DNA from: Labilibacter sediminis
GTDB lineage: Bacteria; Bacteroidota; Bacteroidia; Bacteroidales; Marinilabiliaceae
NCBI RefSeq assembly: GCF_005877885.1
Contig: NZ_VCHY01000004.1
Coordinates: 186,001 to 250,000, forward strand
DNA: 64,000 bases
Direction of reading: 5' to 3'
Shown here: piece by piece, positions 7,875-19,439 of the stretch
Layout of the letters: the number at the start of each line of letters is the position of its first letter
Position numbering within the stretch: the stretch's first letter is position 1
Program-made: the position numbers and the translations under genes
Notes under the pieces: model-generated
Seen by the model: only the letters and a program-made list of their open reading frames with translations
What the model was told of the DNA's origin: nothing
The model's database searches: none

Positions 7875-10800
7875 ATGATAAATATAAAACACCTATCCGT
7901 AACTATTATTGCTTTATTGTTGAGTGCGAATGTTATTTCGCAGCAATCATTGGGTTTTAGCCAACCAGAAAGGGAATTTGAGAAAGCCATGGAGCTCTTT
8001 CGTTTAAATAAATTTGGCTCTGCCCGGGATCAATTCGAAAAAGTAATTAATCGATCCGTCTCCGGAGAATCTAATCAATTTGCTGAAGCATGCTTTTATC
8101 AGGCCTTATGTGCTAAAAACCTGGAGAATGGAGATGCTGATTATCTTTTTGAAAAATTTATATCAGATCATCCTGAAAGTAACAAAAAAGCTTATGCTCA
8201 TTTTCATCTGGGCGATATGAAAATGAGCAATAAAAAATATCGTCAAGCCTTGCGGGATTTTGAGAAAGTAGAGGCGCGTAAACTTGACGACGAAACTGAA
8301 AAAGCTTTCTTTTTTAAGAAAGGATATTGTCATTTTATGGAAGAGGAGTATGATGTCGCCAGTCGATACTTTTACGACCTGAAGGATGTAGACAGTAAAT
8401 ATTATGATGCATCAAATTACTATTATGCCCATATTCAATATCAGAAAGAAAATTACGAAACTGCTTTAAAAGGTTTTGAACGATTGGCGGATGTGCCTGC
8501 TTTTAAAAAAGTGGTTCCCTTTTATATTGCTCAAATCCATTACCTAAAAGGCGATTATGATACAGCCATAGAGTATGCTTTGCCTATGCTGGGCCAGGGT
8601 ACAGATAAGCGTAAAGCAGATATGATGCGTATTGTAGGCGAGTCTTATTTTGCAAAAAAAGATTATTCAAAATCGACGCAGTATTTTGAAAAAACCATTG
8701 AATTGTCAGAAAAACCAAGGAGAGAGGACTATTACCATTTAGGATTTGCATATTATTTTCAAAAGAAATTCAATAAAGCAGCGGAGTATTTGAGTATGGT
8801 TACTTCAGCCAATGATGAGATGGCGCAAAATGCCTACTATCATTTGGCTGATTGTCATCTGAAATTAAATGATAAAAAAAGAGCAAGGGTAGCTTTTGAG
8901 GCTGCTTCACAATATGATTTTGATAAAGATATTCAGGAAGATGCACTCTTTAATACCATTAAGTTAAACTATGAGTTATCATATTCGCCATTTAATGAGA
9001 TCATAAACTCGTTTTTAAGTTTTATAGATAAGTTTCCGGAAAGTGATAAAATAGATTTAGCCTATGATTATCTGGGAAAGGTATTTTTAACAACCAAAAA
9101 TTATAAGCAGGCACTGGATGCGCTGGAAAGCATAAAAATTAAAAATGCCAGAGTTTATCAAGCCTTGCAAAGAGTGTCTTATTATCATGCCATCGATTTA
9201 TTTACCAATTTGCGCTTTACAGAAGCCATAAGTTATTTTGATTATAGCCTGAAGTATGGTAAATATGACAATTCACTTAAAGTAAAGTCATATTACTGGA
9301 GAGGAGAAGCAAAATATCGTTTAAATAACTACTCAGAAGCGGTAAAAGATTATAATGCTTTTATACTGGCGCCCGGAAGTTTTGAAACAGGATATTTTGA
9401 TTTGGCTCATTATAATATTGCATATGCAGAGTTTAAAGCAAAAAACTATGAATCTGCTAAAACCTGGTGGCGCAAATATCTAAATATTGAAAAGGACAAG
9501 GAACAGGCAACCGTTGGAGATACATATAACAGGGTTGGAGATTGCTATTTTGTTCAGCGTGATTTTTCACAAGCCATTAATTATTATACTCAAGGAGCTC
9601 AGATAGTAAAAGGAGCACCGGATTATTCCATGTATCAGAAAGGAATATCGTTGGGTATAAAAAAACTGCACAATGAAAAAATAGAAGAACTGAATGCCTT
9701 AATTAACAAATATCCAAAATCAAATTATGTAGATGATGCTTTGTTTGAAATGGGTAAATCTTATGTGGCATTAAATGATTTAGAAAATGCCATTCGAAAA
9801 TATAAAACCATTAAAGAAAAATATCCTGCAAGTAGTTATTCGAAAAAAGCCATGTTACAATTAGGCTTAGTGTATTATAACTCCAATGACTACGATAATT
9901 CAATGCTGTTTTATAAGCGCGTTGTAAATGAATTTCCGGGTACTATTGAGGCTACAGAATCTTTGTTGGGTATTCGCAATATTTATATGGATAGGAATGA
10001 TTTAGACGGGTATGTGACGTATACAAAGGGATTAGGAAGTTTTGCCCAGGTGGATGTGCGTGAACAGGACTCGTTAAGTTACGTGTCGGCCGAGAAATAT
10101 TATATGCAGAATAATTGTGGGGTGGCAATTAAAAGTTTCCAGAACTACCTAAAGAAGTATCCTCAAGGTATGTTTGTTTTAAATGCCAATTATTATATGG
10201 CAGATTGTCTGTACAGAAATAAAGAAAAGTACGATGCCTTAAGAGCATATAAGGAAGTTATAAAAAGAGGTAAAAATATATTTACAGAAGATGCATTGAT
10301 TCGTTCAGGCGAAATAAACTACGGAATGTCAAAGTACTCTGAGGCTTTAAGTAATTTTCAGGAACTGGAACAGATAGCTGAAATTAAAGAAAATAAAATG
10401 GAGGCCAAAATTGGAGTGATGCGCTGTCAGTATAAACTTCAAAATGCTGAGCAATCTATTGTTTCAGCTGATCAGGTAATGAATGAACCTAAAGTGGCCG
10501 GAGAAATAATTCGCGAAGCCCGATATATTAAGGCTGGTGCTCATCTCATAAGTGGAGAAAAAGATCAGGCTATAAATGAATATCAGATGCTGGCTGAAAA
10601 TACCCAAAGTGCCGAAGGGGCAGAAGCGAAGTATATTGTAACTCAGCATTATTACGATTCAGGGGATATTGAAAAGGCGGAGACGGAGATTTTTGATTTT
10701 GCCAATAAAGGGACATCTCATCAATATTGGTTGGCGCGAAGTTTTATTGTGTTGGCAGATATATATGAATCCCGACAGGAGTATTTTCAGGCTAAGCAAT

Positions 10801-10937
10801 ATTTGCAAAGCATAGTAGAAAACTATACAGGCGATGATGATATTCAGGATATGGTGCAAGAGCGTTTAAATAGTCTTTCGCAAAAAATGGCCGTGTCTAC
10901 CGAAAAGGAATCAGTTGATTCATTAAATATCCAATAA
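7875..10937 (+). CDS. Large secreted tetratricopeptide-repeat protein
   Basis: A 1020-residue protein with a signal peptide (hydrophobic up to about residue 20, ending VISQQS) and then TPR repeats over almost the whole length. Typical units are AYAHFHLGDMKMSNKKYRQA, YYHLGFAYYFQKKFNKAAEY and DALFEMGKSYVALNDLENAI. It should form a long superhelical scaffold in the periplasm. No enzymatic motif is present. The barrel-protein gene starts 36 bp downstream on the same strand, so the two are probably co-transcribed and may act together at the outer membrane; this is inferred from position only. Confidence 0.87.
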   Translation: MINIKHLSVTIIALLLSANVISQQSLGFSQPEREFEKAMELFRLNKFGSARDQFEKVINRSVSGESNQFAEACFYQALCAKNLENGDADYLFEKFISDHPESNKKAYAHFHLGDMKMSNKKYRQALRDFEKVEARKLDDETEKAFFFKKGYCHFMEEEYDVASRYFYDLKDVDSKYYDASNYYYAHIQYQKENYETALKGFERLADVPAFKKVVPFYIAQIHYLKGDYDTAIEYALPMLGQGTDKRKADMMRIVGESYFAKKDYSKSTQYFEKTIELSEKPRREDYYHLGFAYYFQKKFNKAAEYLSMVTSANDEMAQNAYYHLADCHLKLNDKKRARVAFEAASQYDFDKDIQEDALFNTIKLNYELSYSPFNEIINSFLSFIDKFPESDKIDLAYDYLGKVFLTTKNYKQALDALESIKIKNARVYQALQRVSYYHAIDLFTNLRFTEAISYFDYSLKYGKYDNSLKVKSYYWRGEAKYRLNNYSEAVKDYNAFILAPGSFETGYFDLAHYNIAYAEFKAKNYESAKTWWRKYLNIEKDKEQATVGDTYNRVGDCYFVQRDFSQAINYYTQGAQIVKGAPDYSMYQKGISLGIKKLHNEKIEELNALINKYPKSNYVDDALFEMGKSYVALNDLENAIRKYKTIKEKYPASSYSKKAMLQLGLVYYNSNDYDNSMLFYKRVVNEFPGTIEATESLLGIRNIYMDRNDLDGYVTYTKGLGSFAQVDVREQDSLSYVSAEKYYMQNNCGVAIKSFQNYLKKYPQGMFVLNANYYMADCLYRNKEKYDALRAYKEVIKRGKNIFTEDALIRSGEINYGMSKYSEALSNFQELEQIAEIKENKMEAKIGVMRCQYKLQNAEQSIVSADQVMNEPKVAGEIIREARYIKAGAHLISGEKDQAINEYQMLAENTQSAEGAEAKYIVTQHYYDSGDIEKAETEIFDFANKGTSHQYWLARSFIVLADIYESRQEYFQAKQYLQSIVENYTGDDDIQDMVQERLNSLSQKMAVSTEKESVDSLNIQ

Positions 10938-10973
10938 TATCCTAACAATTATCTTTTGAATAATAATTCAGCA

Positions 10974-12734
10974 ATGAAGCATATATATAAAATATTCTCA
11001 CTAACGGTTTCTCTTGTTATAAGTTTATCTGTGCAAGCTCAAGAGTTAAATAAGGATGTAAAAGTAGTGAGGGAGTATAATCCTATTATTTCGGATGCCT
11101 ATAAGATTAACCAATTGCCATCTAATGAGGTTGATTCTTCGTCATTTAATCCGCAATTCTCTTATGATATCTTGTCAAAAGCACTTGGTTCGGGATTGGC
11201 CATAGAACCAATTACAGCAGCACGTTTAATTCCGGAAAGAAAAACGGTGTTGGATAAGTCGTATGTCAAAGGTGGGTTGGGAAATTACGTTACCTTGTTC
11301 GGAGAGCTTAATTATAATGTGTTGCGTTCTGAGGAGTATGCCCTGGGGTTAAATCTTGGACATACAACATCGGCAGGGGAGGTAAAGCTTGAAGATGGAT
11401 CTAAATCTTCTTCTCCATTTCATGATACATGGTCATCTTTATATTTCAGAAGATTTTGGAAAGATTACACCTTGTCTATAGATGCTGATTTTATGCACAA
11501 TATTTATAATTATTATGGATATCAATCAATAGAGGATGATCTTGTTTATCAATTGCCTGATGTTACCGATGTTGCAGTTTTGGGTGAGGATCTTATGGCA
11601 GACAGAAGGCAGCGATTGAGTTCTTTTGGTGTTAATGTGGGGCTGAATAATAAGGTGTTGGATGATAATGATATTCCGTTTGATATAAATATGAAATTTG
11701 GAACCTTTGGTAATGTTACAGGCGTACGTGAAAATAATTTTGGTTTAAACGGAAAGGCAAGGTTCTATTTAAATACCCTGTTTTTAGATGTACAGGCAGG
11801 AATTGATCATTTTGGTACTTCTGTTCCTGATTCTATATCTCCGCTTTACAATTTTATAGATAGAAAGATGACGGTTGTAAACCTTTCGCCAAGTGTTGGT
11901 TTTGCTTTTGAAGGAGTAAATCTGAAGGTGGGATTTGACATGTTTAGCCAATTGGGAGGCACTGAAGATGAATTTAATATTGCACCACATGTTGTTGCTG
12001 ATTTTGTAATTGCAGAAGGTATAGTTACTGCCTTTGGAGGTGTTAAGGGCGATTATAATATCAATAACTATCAGAAAATACAACGAGAAAATCGCTATGT
12101 TGCAGCAGACCAAATGGTAAAGAATAGTTTTCATGGTATTCATCTTTTTGGTGGAATAAAAGGGAACTTTAGTTCACAAACGAGTTTTGTAGCTCGTGTT
12201 GATTATTCAATGTTCGATAATGAGCATTTTTTTGTGAATAGATCATATTTGCTAATGTTGCCTTTAACTACAGGTTTTGTTGGTGTAGTTAGTCAAAGCA
12301 ATTTGTTTGATGTGCGATATGATGATGGTAAACTTTTAACAGTTTCAGGGGAGCTTAAATATGAACCTTCAAAAGATTTAAATGTTTTGCTAAAGGGGAA
12401 GTATAATGGTTGGAACCTTGATGAGCAGGAGCATGCCTGGCATAAACCGGAGGTTGAACTAGGTGTAAACGCAAATTATTCACCAAAAGAGGATTTGTGG
12501 TTGAATGCAGGTTTATATGTGATGGGAAAAAGATATGCTTTCGATCCTGAGTTTCAGCAGGCAAAAAAGCTTGATTCTGCTTTTGATTTAAGTATTGGAG
12601 CTAAGTATTTACTTAGCTCTAAGTGGACTGTATTTGCTAATCTCAATAATATTTTAATTTCTAAGTATTATCAATGGAACGGTTACCCTAATCAGGGATT
12701 AAATGTAAGAGCCGGTGTAGGGTATTCTTTTTAG
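10974..12734 (+). CDS. Outer-membrane beta-barrel protein (TonB-receptor-like, no plug)
   Basis: A 586-residue protein. The ATG at 10974 gives the signal peptide MKHIYKIFSLTVSLVISLSV cut after QAQ; an upstream TTG is in frame but less likely. After a short periplasmic segment (LNKDVKVVREYNPIISDAYK) the chain is a long series of alternating strands with aromatic girdles and ends in NVRAGVGYSF, whose final Phe is the usual barrel-assembly signal. The last part resembles TonB-dependent receptor barrels, but no plug domain or TonB box is seen. It follows the TPR gene and precedes gyrB. Its function is unknown. Confidence 0.75.
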   Translation: MKHIYKIFSLTVSLVISLSVQAQELNKDVKVVREYNPIISDAYKINQLPSNEVDSSSFNPQFSYDILSKALGSGLAIEPITAARLIPERKTVLDKSYVKGGLGNYVTLFGELNYNVLRSEEYALGLNLGHTTSAGEVKLEDGSKSSSPFHDTWSSLYFRRFWKDYTLSIDADFMHNIYNYYGYQSIEDDLVYQLPDVTDVAVLGEDLMADRRQRLSSFGVNVGLNNKVLDDNDIPFDINMKFGTFGNVTGVRENNFGLNGKARFYLNTLFLDVQAGIDHFGTSVPDSISPLYNFIDRKMTVVNLSPSVGFAFEGVNLKVGFDMFSQLGGTEDEFNIAPHVVADFVIAEGIVTAFGGVKGDYNINNYQKIQRENRYVAADQMVKNSFHGIHLFGGIKGNFSSQTSFVARVDYSMFDNEHFFVNRSYLLMLPLTTGFVGVVSQSNLFDVRYDDGKLLTVSGELKYEPSKDLNVLLKGKYNGWNLDEQEHAWHKPEVELGVNANYSPKEDLWLNAGLYVMGKRYAFDPEFQQAKKLDSAFDLSIGAKYLLSSKWTVFANLNNILISKYYQWNGYPNQGLNVRAGVGYSF

Positions 12735-15099
<2,365 letters not shown>

Positions 15100-15127
15100 T
15101 CGATATTTGCCTGTATAATAAAATATT

Positions 15128-15161
15128 AAAACCACTCAATTTTCATTGAGTGGTTTTTTTT
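15128..15161 (+). terminator. Rho-independent terminator after gyrB
   Basis: A perfect 12-bp stem, AAACCACTCAAT with ATTGAGTGGTTT, closes a TTTC loop and is followed by a run of T. It starts 29 bp after the gyrB stop. Confidence 0.9.
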
Positions 15162-15217
15162 CGCAAAAAAAAATCCACCTCAATTTTTGAAGTGAATTTT
15201 CAAGAATATGATATTTT

Positions 15218-15387
15218 AACCCGGATTATGCATTAGATTTTCGTTATGAACATTGAAAATGCAATAAAACAAACACTTACTGAAACGAGGCATAGTACCG
15301 CTACGGTGAGTTGAAGCAAGTGAGTAAAACGATTTGTTTTAAAGTAGTTTCAATGTGTAATAGATTAGCTAATGCATATTCCGGGTT
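15218..15387. repeat. Family A intergenic repeat, copy A1
   Basis: A 170-bp element with imperfect inverted ends: it begins AACCCGGATTATGCATTAG, and the reverse complement of its other end reads AACCCGGAATATGCATTAG. Inside are inverted CATTGAAA/TTTCAATG and AAAACAAA/TTTGTTTT pairs and a central GAGGCATAGTACCGCTACGG core. TTAA abuts the left end, and TTTAA the right end. The copy lies between the convergent gyrB and flavodiiron genes, ending 5 bp before the latter's stop codon. Further copies are at 33354, 42283 and 61591. Confidence 0.85.
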
Positions 15388-15392
15388 TAATA

Positions 15393-16589
15393 TTATCTGT
15401 CGGCTTTTAATCTATCGGCCATTGCTTTACCTAGATTTAAGCAAGCTTCATATTTGTCAGCTTTAAGCGCATGTTTCTCTTCAACACTCTCGCCAATAAT
15501 TTCCCATTTAAGCTCTTCTCCAATTGCTGTTAATTTTTTTACTGCAGCTCCGGCCCATGAGAATGATCCTAAAATACCTAAATAATGCTTTTGTACTCCC
15601 ATGTGTACTAACTTAGTAGTTAAAGATTCCATGTTCGGATGTAGTTCGTTGCAATAAGTAGGGCTGGCTAAAATCAAACCTTTATACTTAAAGATGTCTG
15701 ATATTACAAATGAAGCGTGAGATTTAGAAACGTCATGTACTCTAATGTGTTTGATGCCATTTTCAGCTAATTCGCGGGCAACGGCCTCAGCCATTTCTTC
15801 AGTATTTCCATACATCGAAGCATATGCAACAACAACACCTTCTTCGGTTTCGTATTTACTCCATCTGTCGTACATTCCGATAACTTCTGTAATGTAGTTT
15901 CTCCAAATCGGCCCATGAGTAGAAGCGATCATTTTAATCTCTAATCCACCTAATTTTGCAAGAGCCTTTTGTACCGGAGAGCCATATTTACCAACAATGT
16001 TAGAGTAGTATCTTCTCATTTCATCGCGGTAATACTCAAAGTCAAATTCATCATCAAAAATACCTCCGTCCAGAGTACCAAAAGTACCAAAGGCATCAGC
16101 AGAGAAAAGAATTTTTTCTGTTGATTCAAAGGTTACCATGGTTTCAGGCCAGTGTACCATAGGTACCATATAAAAATTCAGGGTATGTTTACCAAGGCTT
16201 AAAGACTCTCCTTCTTTAACTTCAATAGTGTTTTCAGAAATATCAAAAAATCCTTTTAACATAGGTAAAGTCTTTTTATTACCTACGATTTGGATATTTG
16301 GGTACATCTTTCTAATGATATCAATTGATCCACCATGGTCAGGTTCCATGTGGTTTACAATTAAATAATCAATTGGTCTGTCTCCAATTACTGCTTTTAT
16401 TTTTTTAAGGTATTTCTCAACCTGACCAATTTCTACGGAATCAATAAGGGCCACTTTTTCATCATCAATAACGTAAGAGTTGTAAGCAACTCCTCTGTCA
16501 ATAGGCCACATGTTTTCAAAAAGGTGAGTTCTTCGATCGTTAACCCCAACGTAGTACACGTCGTCAGTTAATTTAACTGGCTTATACAT
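15393..16589 (-). CDS. Flavodiiron protein (A-type flavoprotein)
   Basis: A 398-residue protein with an N-terminal metallo-beta-lactamase fold carrying a diiron site and a C-terminal flavodoxin domain. Iron ligands are visible in HMEPDHGGS (His80, Glu82, Asp84, His85), VHWPETM, FSADAFGTFG and STHGPIW. The FMN-binding loop is ASMYGNTEEMA, and the SPTYCNELHP segment continues the flavodoxin fold. Such proteins reduce O2 to water or NO to N2O in the cytoplasm and protect anaerobes. There is no rubredoxin domain, so electrons must come from a separate donor. It is a single gene whose 3' end touches repeat A1. Confidence 0.92.
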   Translation of the reverse strand: MYKPVKLTDDVYYVGVNDRRTHLFENMWPIDRGVAYNSYVIDDEKVALIDSVEIGQVEKYLKKIKAVIGDRPIDYLIVNHMEPDHGGSIDIIRKMYPNIQIVGNKKTLPMLKGFFDISENTIEVKEGESLSLGKHTLNFYMVPMVHWPETMVTFESTEKILFSADAFGTFGTLDGGIFDDEFDFEYYRDEMRRYYSNIVGKYGSPVQKALAKLGGLEIKMIASTHGPIWRNYITEVIGMYDRWSKYETEEGVVVAYASMYGNTEEMAEAVARELAENGIKHIRVHDVSKSHASFVISDIFKYKGLILASPTYCNELHPNMESLTTKLVHMGVQKHYLGILGSFSWAGAAVKKLTAIGEELKWEIIGESVEEKHALKADKYEACLNLGKAMADRLKADR

Positions 16590-16706
16590 ATCTATCGTTT
16601 ATTTATTTTTATTTCGGTATTTAAGTGCTGCAAAAGTAAAATAAAACATTCAATTCTGAAAAATAATCGTGACTTTTGCGTTTATTACATGCTGTAAATT
16701 ATTTAA

Positions 16707-17150
16707 TTAAAGCTTTCTGATTAGTAGCCATGTATCGTTATACTTTTCATATGTATTGCGAATTTGATCTACCTTTGTACGTGCATCTGTTTCTATATTA
16801 TATGCTGCAACAGAAACTCTGTAAAGTCCACTTTCGTTTTCCAGAATTACAGGTGTAAAACCTTCTTCGGAAAGGGTGTTTTTGTAATTTTTAGCGTTGT
16901 TTAATACTTTAAATGATCCGATTATTACATAATATTTGTGGTCTTTGTTGTCAATATCTTCAACAATAGTAATCTTTTCTTCTTTTACAACGATAGGCTT
17001 TTTCTCTTTCTTAACAATAGGTTTTACTTTAGGTTCTTCTTTTACATATGGCGATTCGCTATCGCTAAAACTTGAACTTCCTGAATCTTGAAGAGATCTA
17101 CAACTAAACAGAGAAAATACAATAACTGACCCCAATAATAATTTATGCAT
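16707..17150 (-). CDS. SPOR-domain lipoprotein
   Basis: A 147-residue protein with a lipoprotein signal ending LFSC (lipidated Cys17), a Ser/Lys/Glu-rich linker (about residues 20-70), and a C-terminal SPOR domain from about residue 74 (KYYVIIGSFKVLNNAKNYKN to the end). SPOR domains bind septal peptidoglycan that lacks stem peptides, so a cell-division or cell-wall role is likely. It is divergent from mltG, another wall gene, 174 bp away. Confidence 0.88.
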   Translation of the reverse strand: MHKLLLGSVIVFSLFSCRSLQDSGSSSFSDSESPYVKEEPKVKPIVKKEKKPIVVKEEKITIVEDIDNKDHKYYVIIGSFKVLNNAKNYKNTLSEEGFTPVILENESGLYRVSVAAYNIETDARTKVDQIRNTYEKYNDTWLLIRKL

Positions 17151-17323
17151 TGTGTTAATTTTTATATTTCATTTTTTTTTAATTCACCAAAAATAATCAT
17201 TCTTTGCAAAAGTTTTTATTTATTTTGAACAATGAAGATTCCTCTTATATTTTTTTATCAAAGATTTGTAAAATTAGCCATAAAGATGTTTTTTTAAGAT
17301 AGGAATTGTAGTTTTATATATAT

Positions 17324-18397
17324 ATGAAGAATAAGGTAAGAAAGACAAGGCGAAGGATGACAAGGACAATAAAAAGAATGGGACTTTTTGTTAGTGTTTT
17401 GGTGTTACTCGCAATATTGATTGGAGGACGATTTTATAGATATATAAATGGTAATAATGTTGATATATCTAAAGCAGAAACGCCTTATATATATATACCT
17501 AACGGGACTTCTTTTTCTGAACTGAAATGTATTCTTGAGGAATCATCGGTTGTTAAGGATATGGAAAGCTTTGTGTGGGTAGCGCAGAAAAAGAATTACA
17601 TAACGCGCATTAAAGGCGGAAGGTATAAATTAGAACAAGGAATGTCTAATAATCAATTGATAAACCTTCTTCGTTCAGGAAAACAGGAGCCTTTAAATAT
17701 TACCTTCAATAATATTAGAAAGTTAGAGCAATTGGCTTCTGTAGTAGGAAAAAAAATTATGGCTGATTCAGTTGAATTGGTGAATTTGCTTAGTGATCGT
17801 AGTTATATAAAGGAGTGTGGATTCAATAAGCAAACTTTTCCTACGATGTTTATTCCAAATACCTATCAAATGTATTGGAATTCAGATGCAAAGCATTTTG
17901 TTCAACGAATGGAACTTGAATATAAACGTTTTTGGACAGATGAAAAAAAGGACAAAGCCAAGGCTGTTGGCTTGTCGCCGGTTGAAGTTGGAGTATTGGC
18001 TTCTATTGTTGATGAGGAAACGCAAAAATCAGATGAGAAGCCAATGGTTGCTGGGTTGTATTTGAACAGATTGAAAAAAGGAATGAAGCTACAGGCTGAT
18101 CCAACCTTAAAATATGCATTGGGTGATTTTACTATAAAAAGGTTACTTAATGAAGATAAAAATGTAGATTCGCCTTATAATACCTATAAGTATTATGGTT
18201 TGCCTCCTGGGCCTATTCGAATTCCTTCAATTACTGGAATTAATGCGGTATTAAATCATTCATCACATAACTATTTGTATATGTGTGCAAAAGAAGATTT
18301 TTCAGGATATCATAACTTTGCAAAAACATTAAGACAACACAATCAAAATGCTGCAAAGTATCAAAGAGAGTTGAATAAAAGAGGGATTAGGAGATAA
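17324..18397 (+). CDS. mltG: Endolytic murein transglycosylase MltG
   Basis: A 357-residue YceG/MltG-family protein. It has a basic N-terminus, one membrane helix at about residues 20-36, a LysM-like segment (YIYIPNGTSFSELKCILEES), and the catalytic region with ASIVDEETQ, AGLYLNRLKKGMKLQADPT, YNTYKYYGLPPGPI and the tail YNFAKT-like YHNFAKTLRQH. MltG cuts nascent glycan strands at the inner membrane and ends their growth. The active-site motif reads D where many homologues read E at its first acidic position, while the following E is present. Its stop codon lies in the loop of a hairpin (18387). Confidence 0.9.
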   Translation: MKNKVRKTRRRMTRTIKRMGLFVSVLVLLAILIGGRFYRYINGNNVDISKAETPYIYIPNGTSFSELKCILEESSVVKDMESFVWVAQKKNYITRIKGGRYKLEQGMSNNQLINLLRSGKQEPLNITFNNIRKLEQLASVVGKKIMADSVELVNLLSDRSYIKECGFNKQTFPTMFIPNTYQMYWNSDAKHFVQRMELEYKRFWTDEKKDKAKAVGLSPVEVGVLASIVDEETQKSDEKPMVAGLYLNRLKKGMKLQADPTLKYALGDFTIKRLLNEDKNVDSPYNTYKYYGLPPGPIRIPSITGINAVLNHSSHNYLYMCAKEDFSGYHNFAKTLRQHNQNAAKYQRELNKRGIRR

Positions 18398-18408
18398 TAA
18401 TCTCCTAA
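18387..18408. other. Perfect hairpin over the mltG stop codon
   Basis: A 9-bp perfect stem, TTAGGAGAT with ATCTCCTAA, closes a four-base AATA loop. The mltG stop codon TAA (18395-18397) begins inside it. There is no T-run, so it is not a classic terminator; it could be a 3'-end stabilising structure between the convergent mltG and dapF. Confidence 0.6.
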
Positions 18409-18423
18409 CCGAGCTCAGATATT

Positions 18424-19221
18424 TTATAAGGTAACTTCAATAGCACCGTAAAAAACAAAAGTAGCAGGACCAATAAGCCAGATGTTTTTAAATCCGTCGT
18501 GCTTGTTGCCTTCAAAATTCACTTTTAGTTTACCGCCTTTTACGTCAATATTGAAAGAGGAACTTTTGTTGTTTTTAACAAAGGTGCTTATGGCAGAAGC
18601 CACAACTCCTGTTCCGCATGAGTATGTTTCATCCTCAACACCTCTTTCGTAAGTACGAACTTTTAGGTGGTTGTCAGATAATTCTTCCACAATGTTTACA
18701 TTTGTTCCACCTGGTTTAAATTGATCAGAATATCTTATTTCACTTCCATATTTTACAATGTCGACATCATCAATGTTTTGTTTGTGGGCAATGTAATGAG
18801 GAGAACCAGTATCTAAGAAATAATAATTATCTCCCAGTTCAATATGATCCACTTCGCTCATTTTTAAACTTACAATTCCATTGTCATACTTGGCAATATG
18901 CAGACCATCGACAGCCTCAAAGCTAAATTCAGCAGAATTTTGAACAGCCTTTTGGTGAACAGCAAAGGCAGCAATGCATCTTCCTCCATTACCGCACATG
19001 GATGCCTCTTTTCCATCGCTATTGTAATAACGCATGGTAAAATCTATATCAGGAGAATGGTGATTTTCAAGTAACATTAATCCATCAGCTCCAATACCCA
19101 TACGTCGATCACATAAAAAACTGACAAGAGTATAGTTTTTACTGTCAAATTTTCCATCTCTATTGTCGATGATTACAAAATCATTGCCTGTTCCTTGATA
19201 TTTATAAAATTCAATTTTCAT
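18424..19221 (-). CDS. dapF: Diaminopimelate epimerase
   Basis: A 265-residue enzyme that converts LL-diaminopimelate to the meso form for lysine and peptidoglycan synthesis. The two catalytic cysteines are in SMCGNGGRC (Cys76) and YSCGTGVVAS (Cys202), and the N-terminal YQGTGNDFVIIDN motif is intact. Length fits the family. It converges on mltG, with the stops about 26 bp apart. Confidence 0.94.
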   Translation of the reverse strand: MKIEFYKYQGTGNDFVIIDNRDGKFDSKNYTLVSFLCDRRMGIGADGLMLLENHHSPDIDFTMRYYNSDGKEASMCGNGGRCIAAFAVHQKAVQNSAEFSFEAVDGLHIAKYDNGIVSLKMSEVDHIELGDNYYFLDTGSPHYIAHKQNIDDVDIVKYGSEIRYSDQFKPGGTNVNIVEELSDNHLKVRTYERGVEDETYSCGTGVVASAISTFVKNNKSSSFNIDVKGGKLKVNFEGNKHDGFKNIWLIGPATFVFYGAIEVTL

Positions 19222-19439
19222 TTATATTCTGCTAAAAGTCGTTGATTTTTAATGTATTTTGCGGTAAATTCTTTCGAAATTTGGTGAACAAAGTTAGTGA
19301 AAAATCAGTTAAAATTAAGTTAAGGTTCTTTTTATGGGATGATAAAGGCATATAATTTGCCAAATTTGAAGTGATGCTTATTCCTTGCTGGAATATGGAT
19401 CATATCAATTTTGAGTAATGATTTTAAAAATTATTAGTT

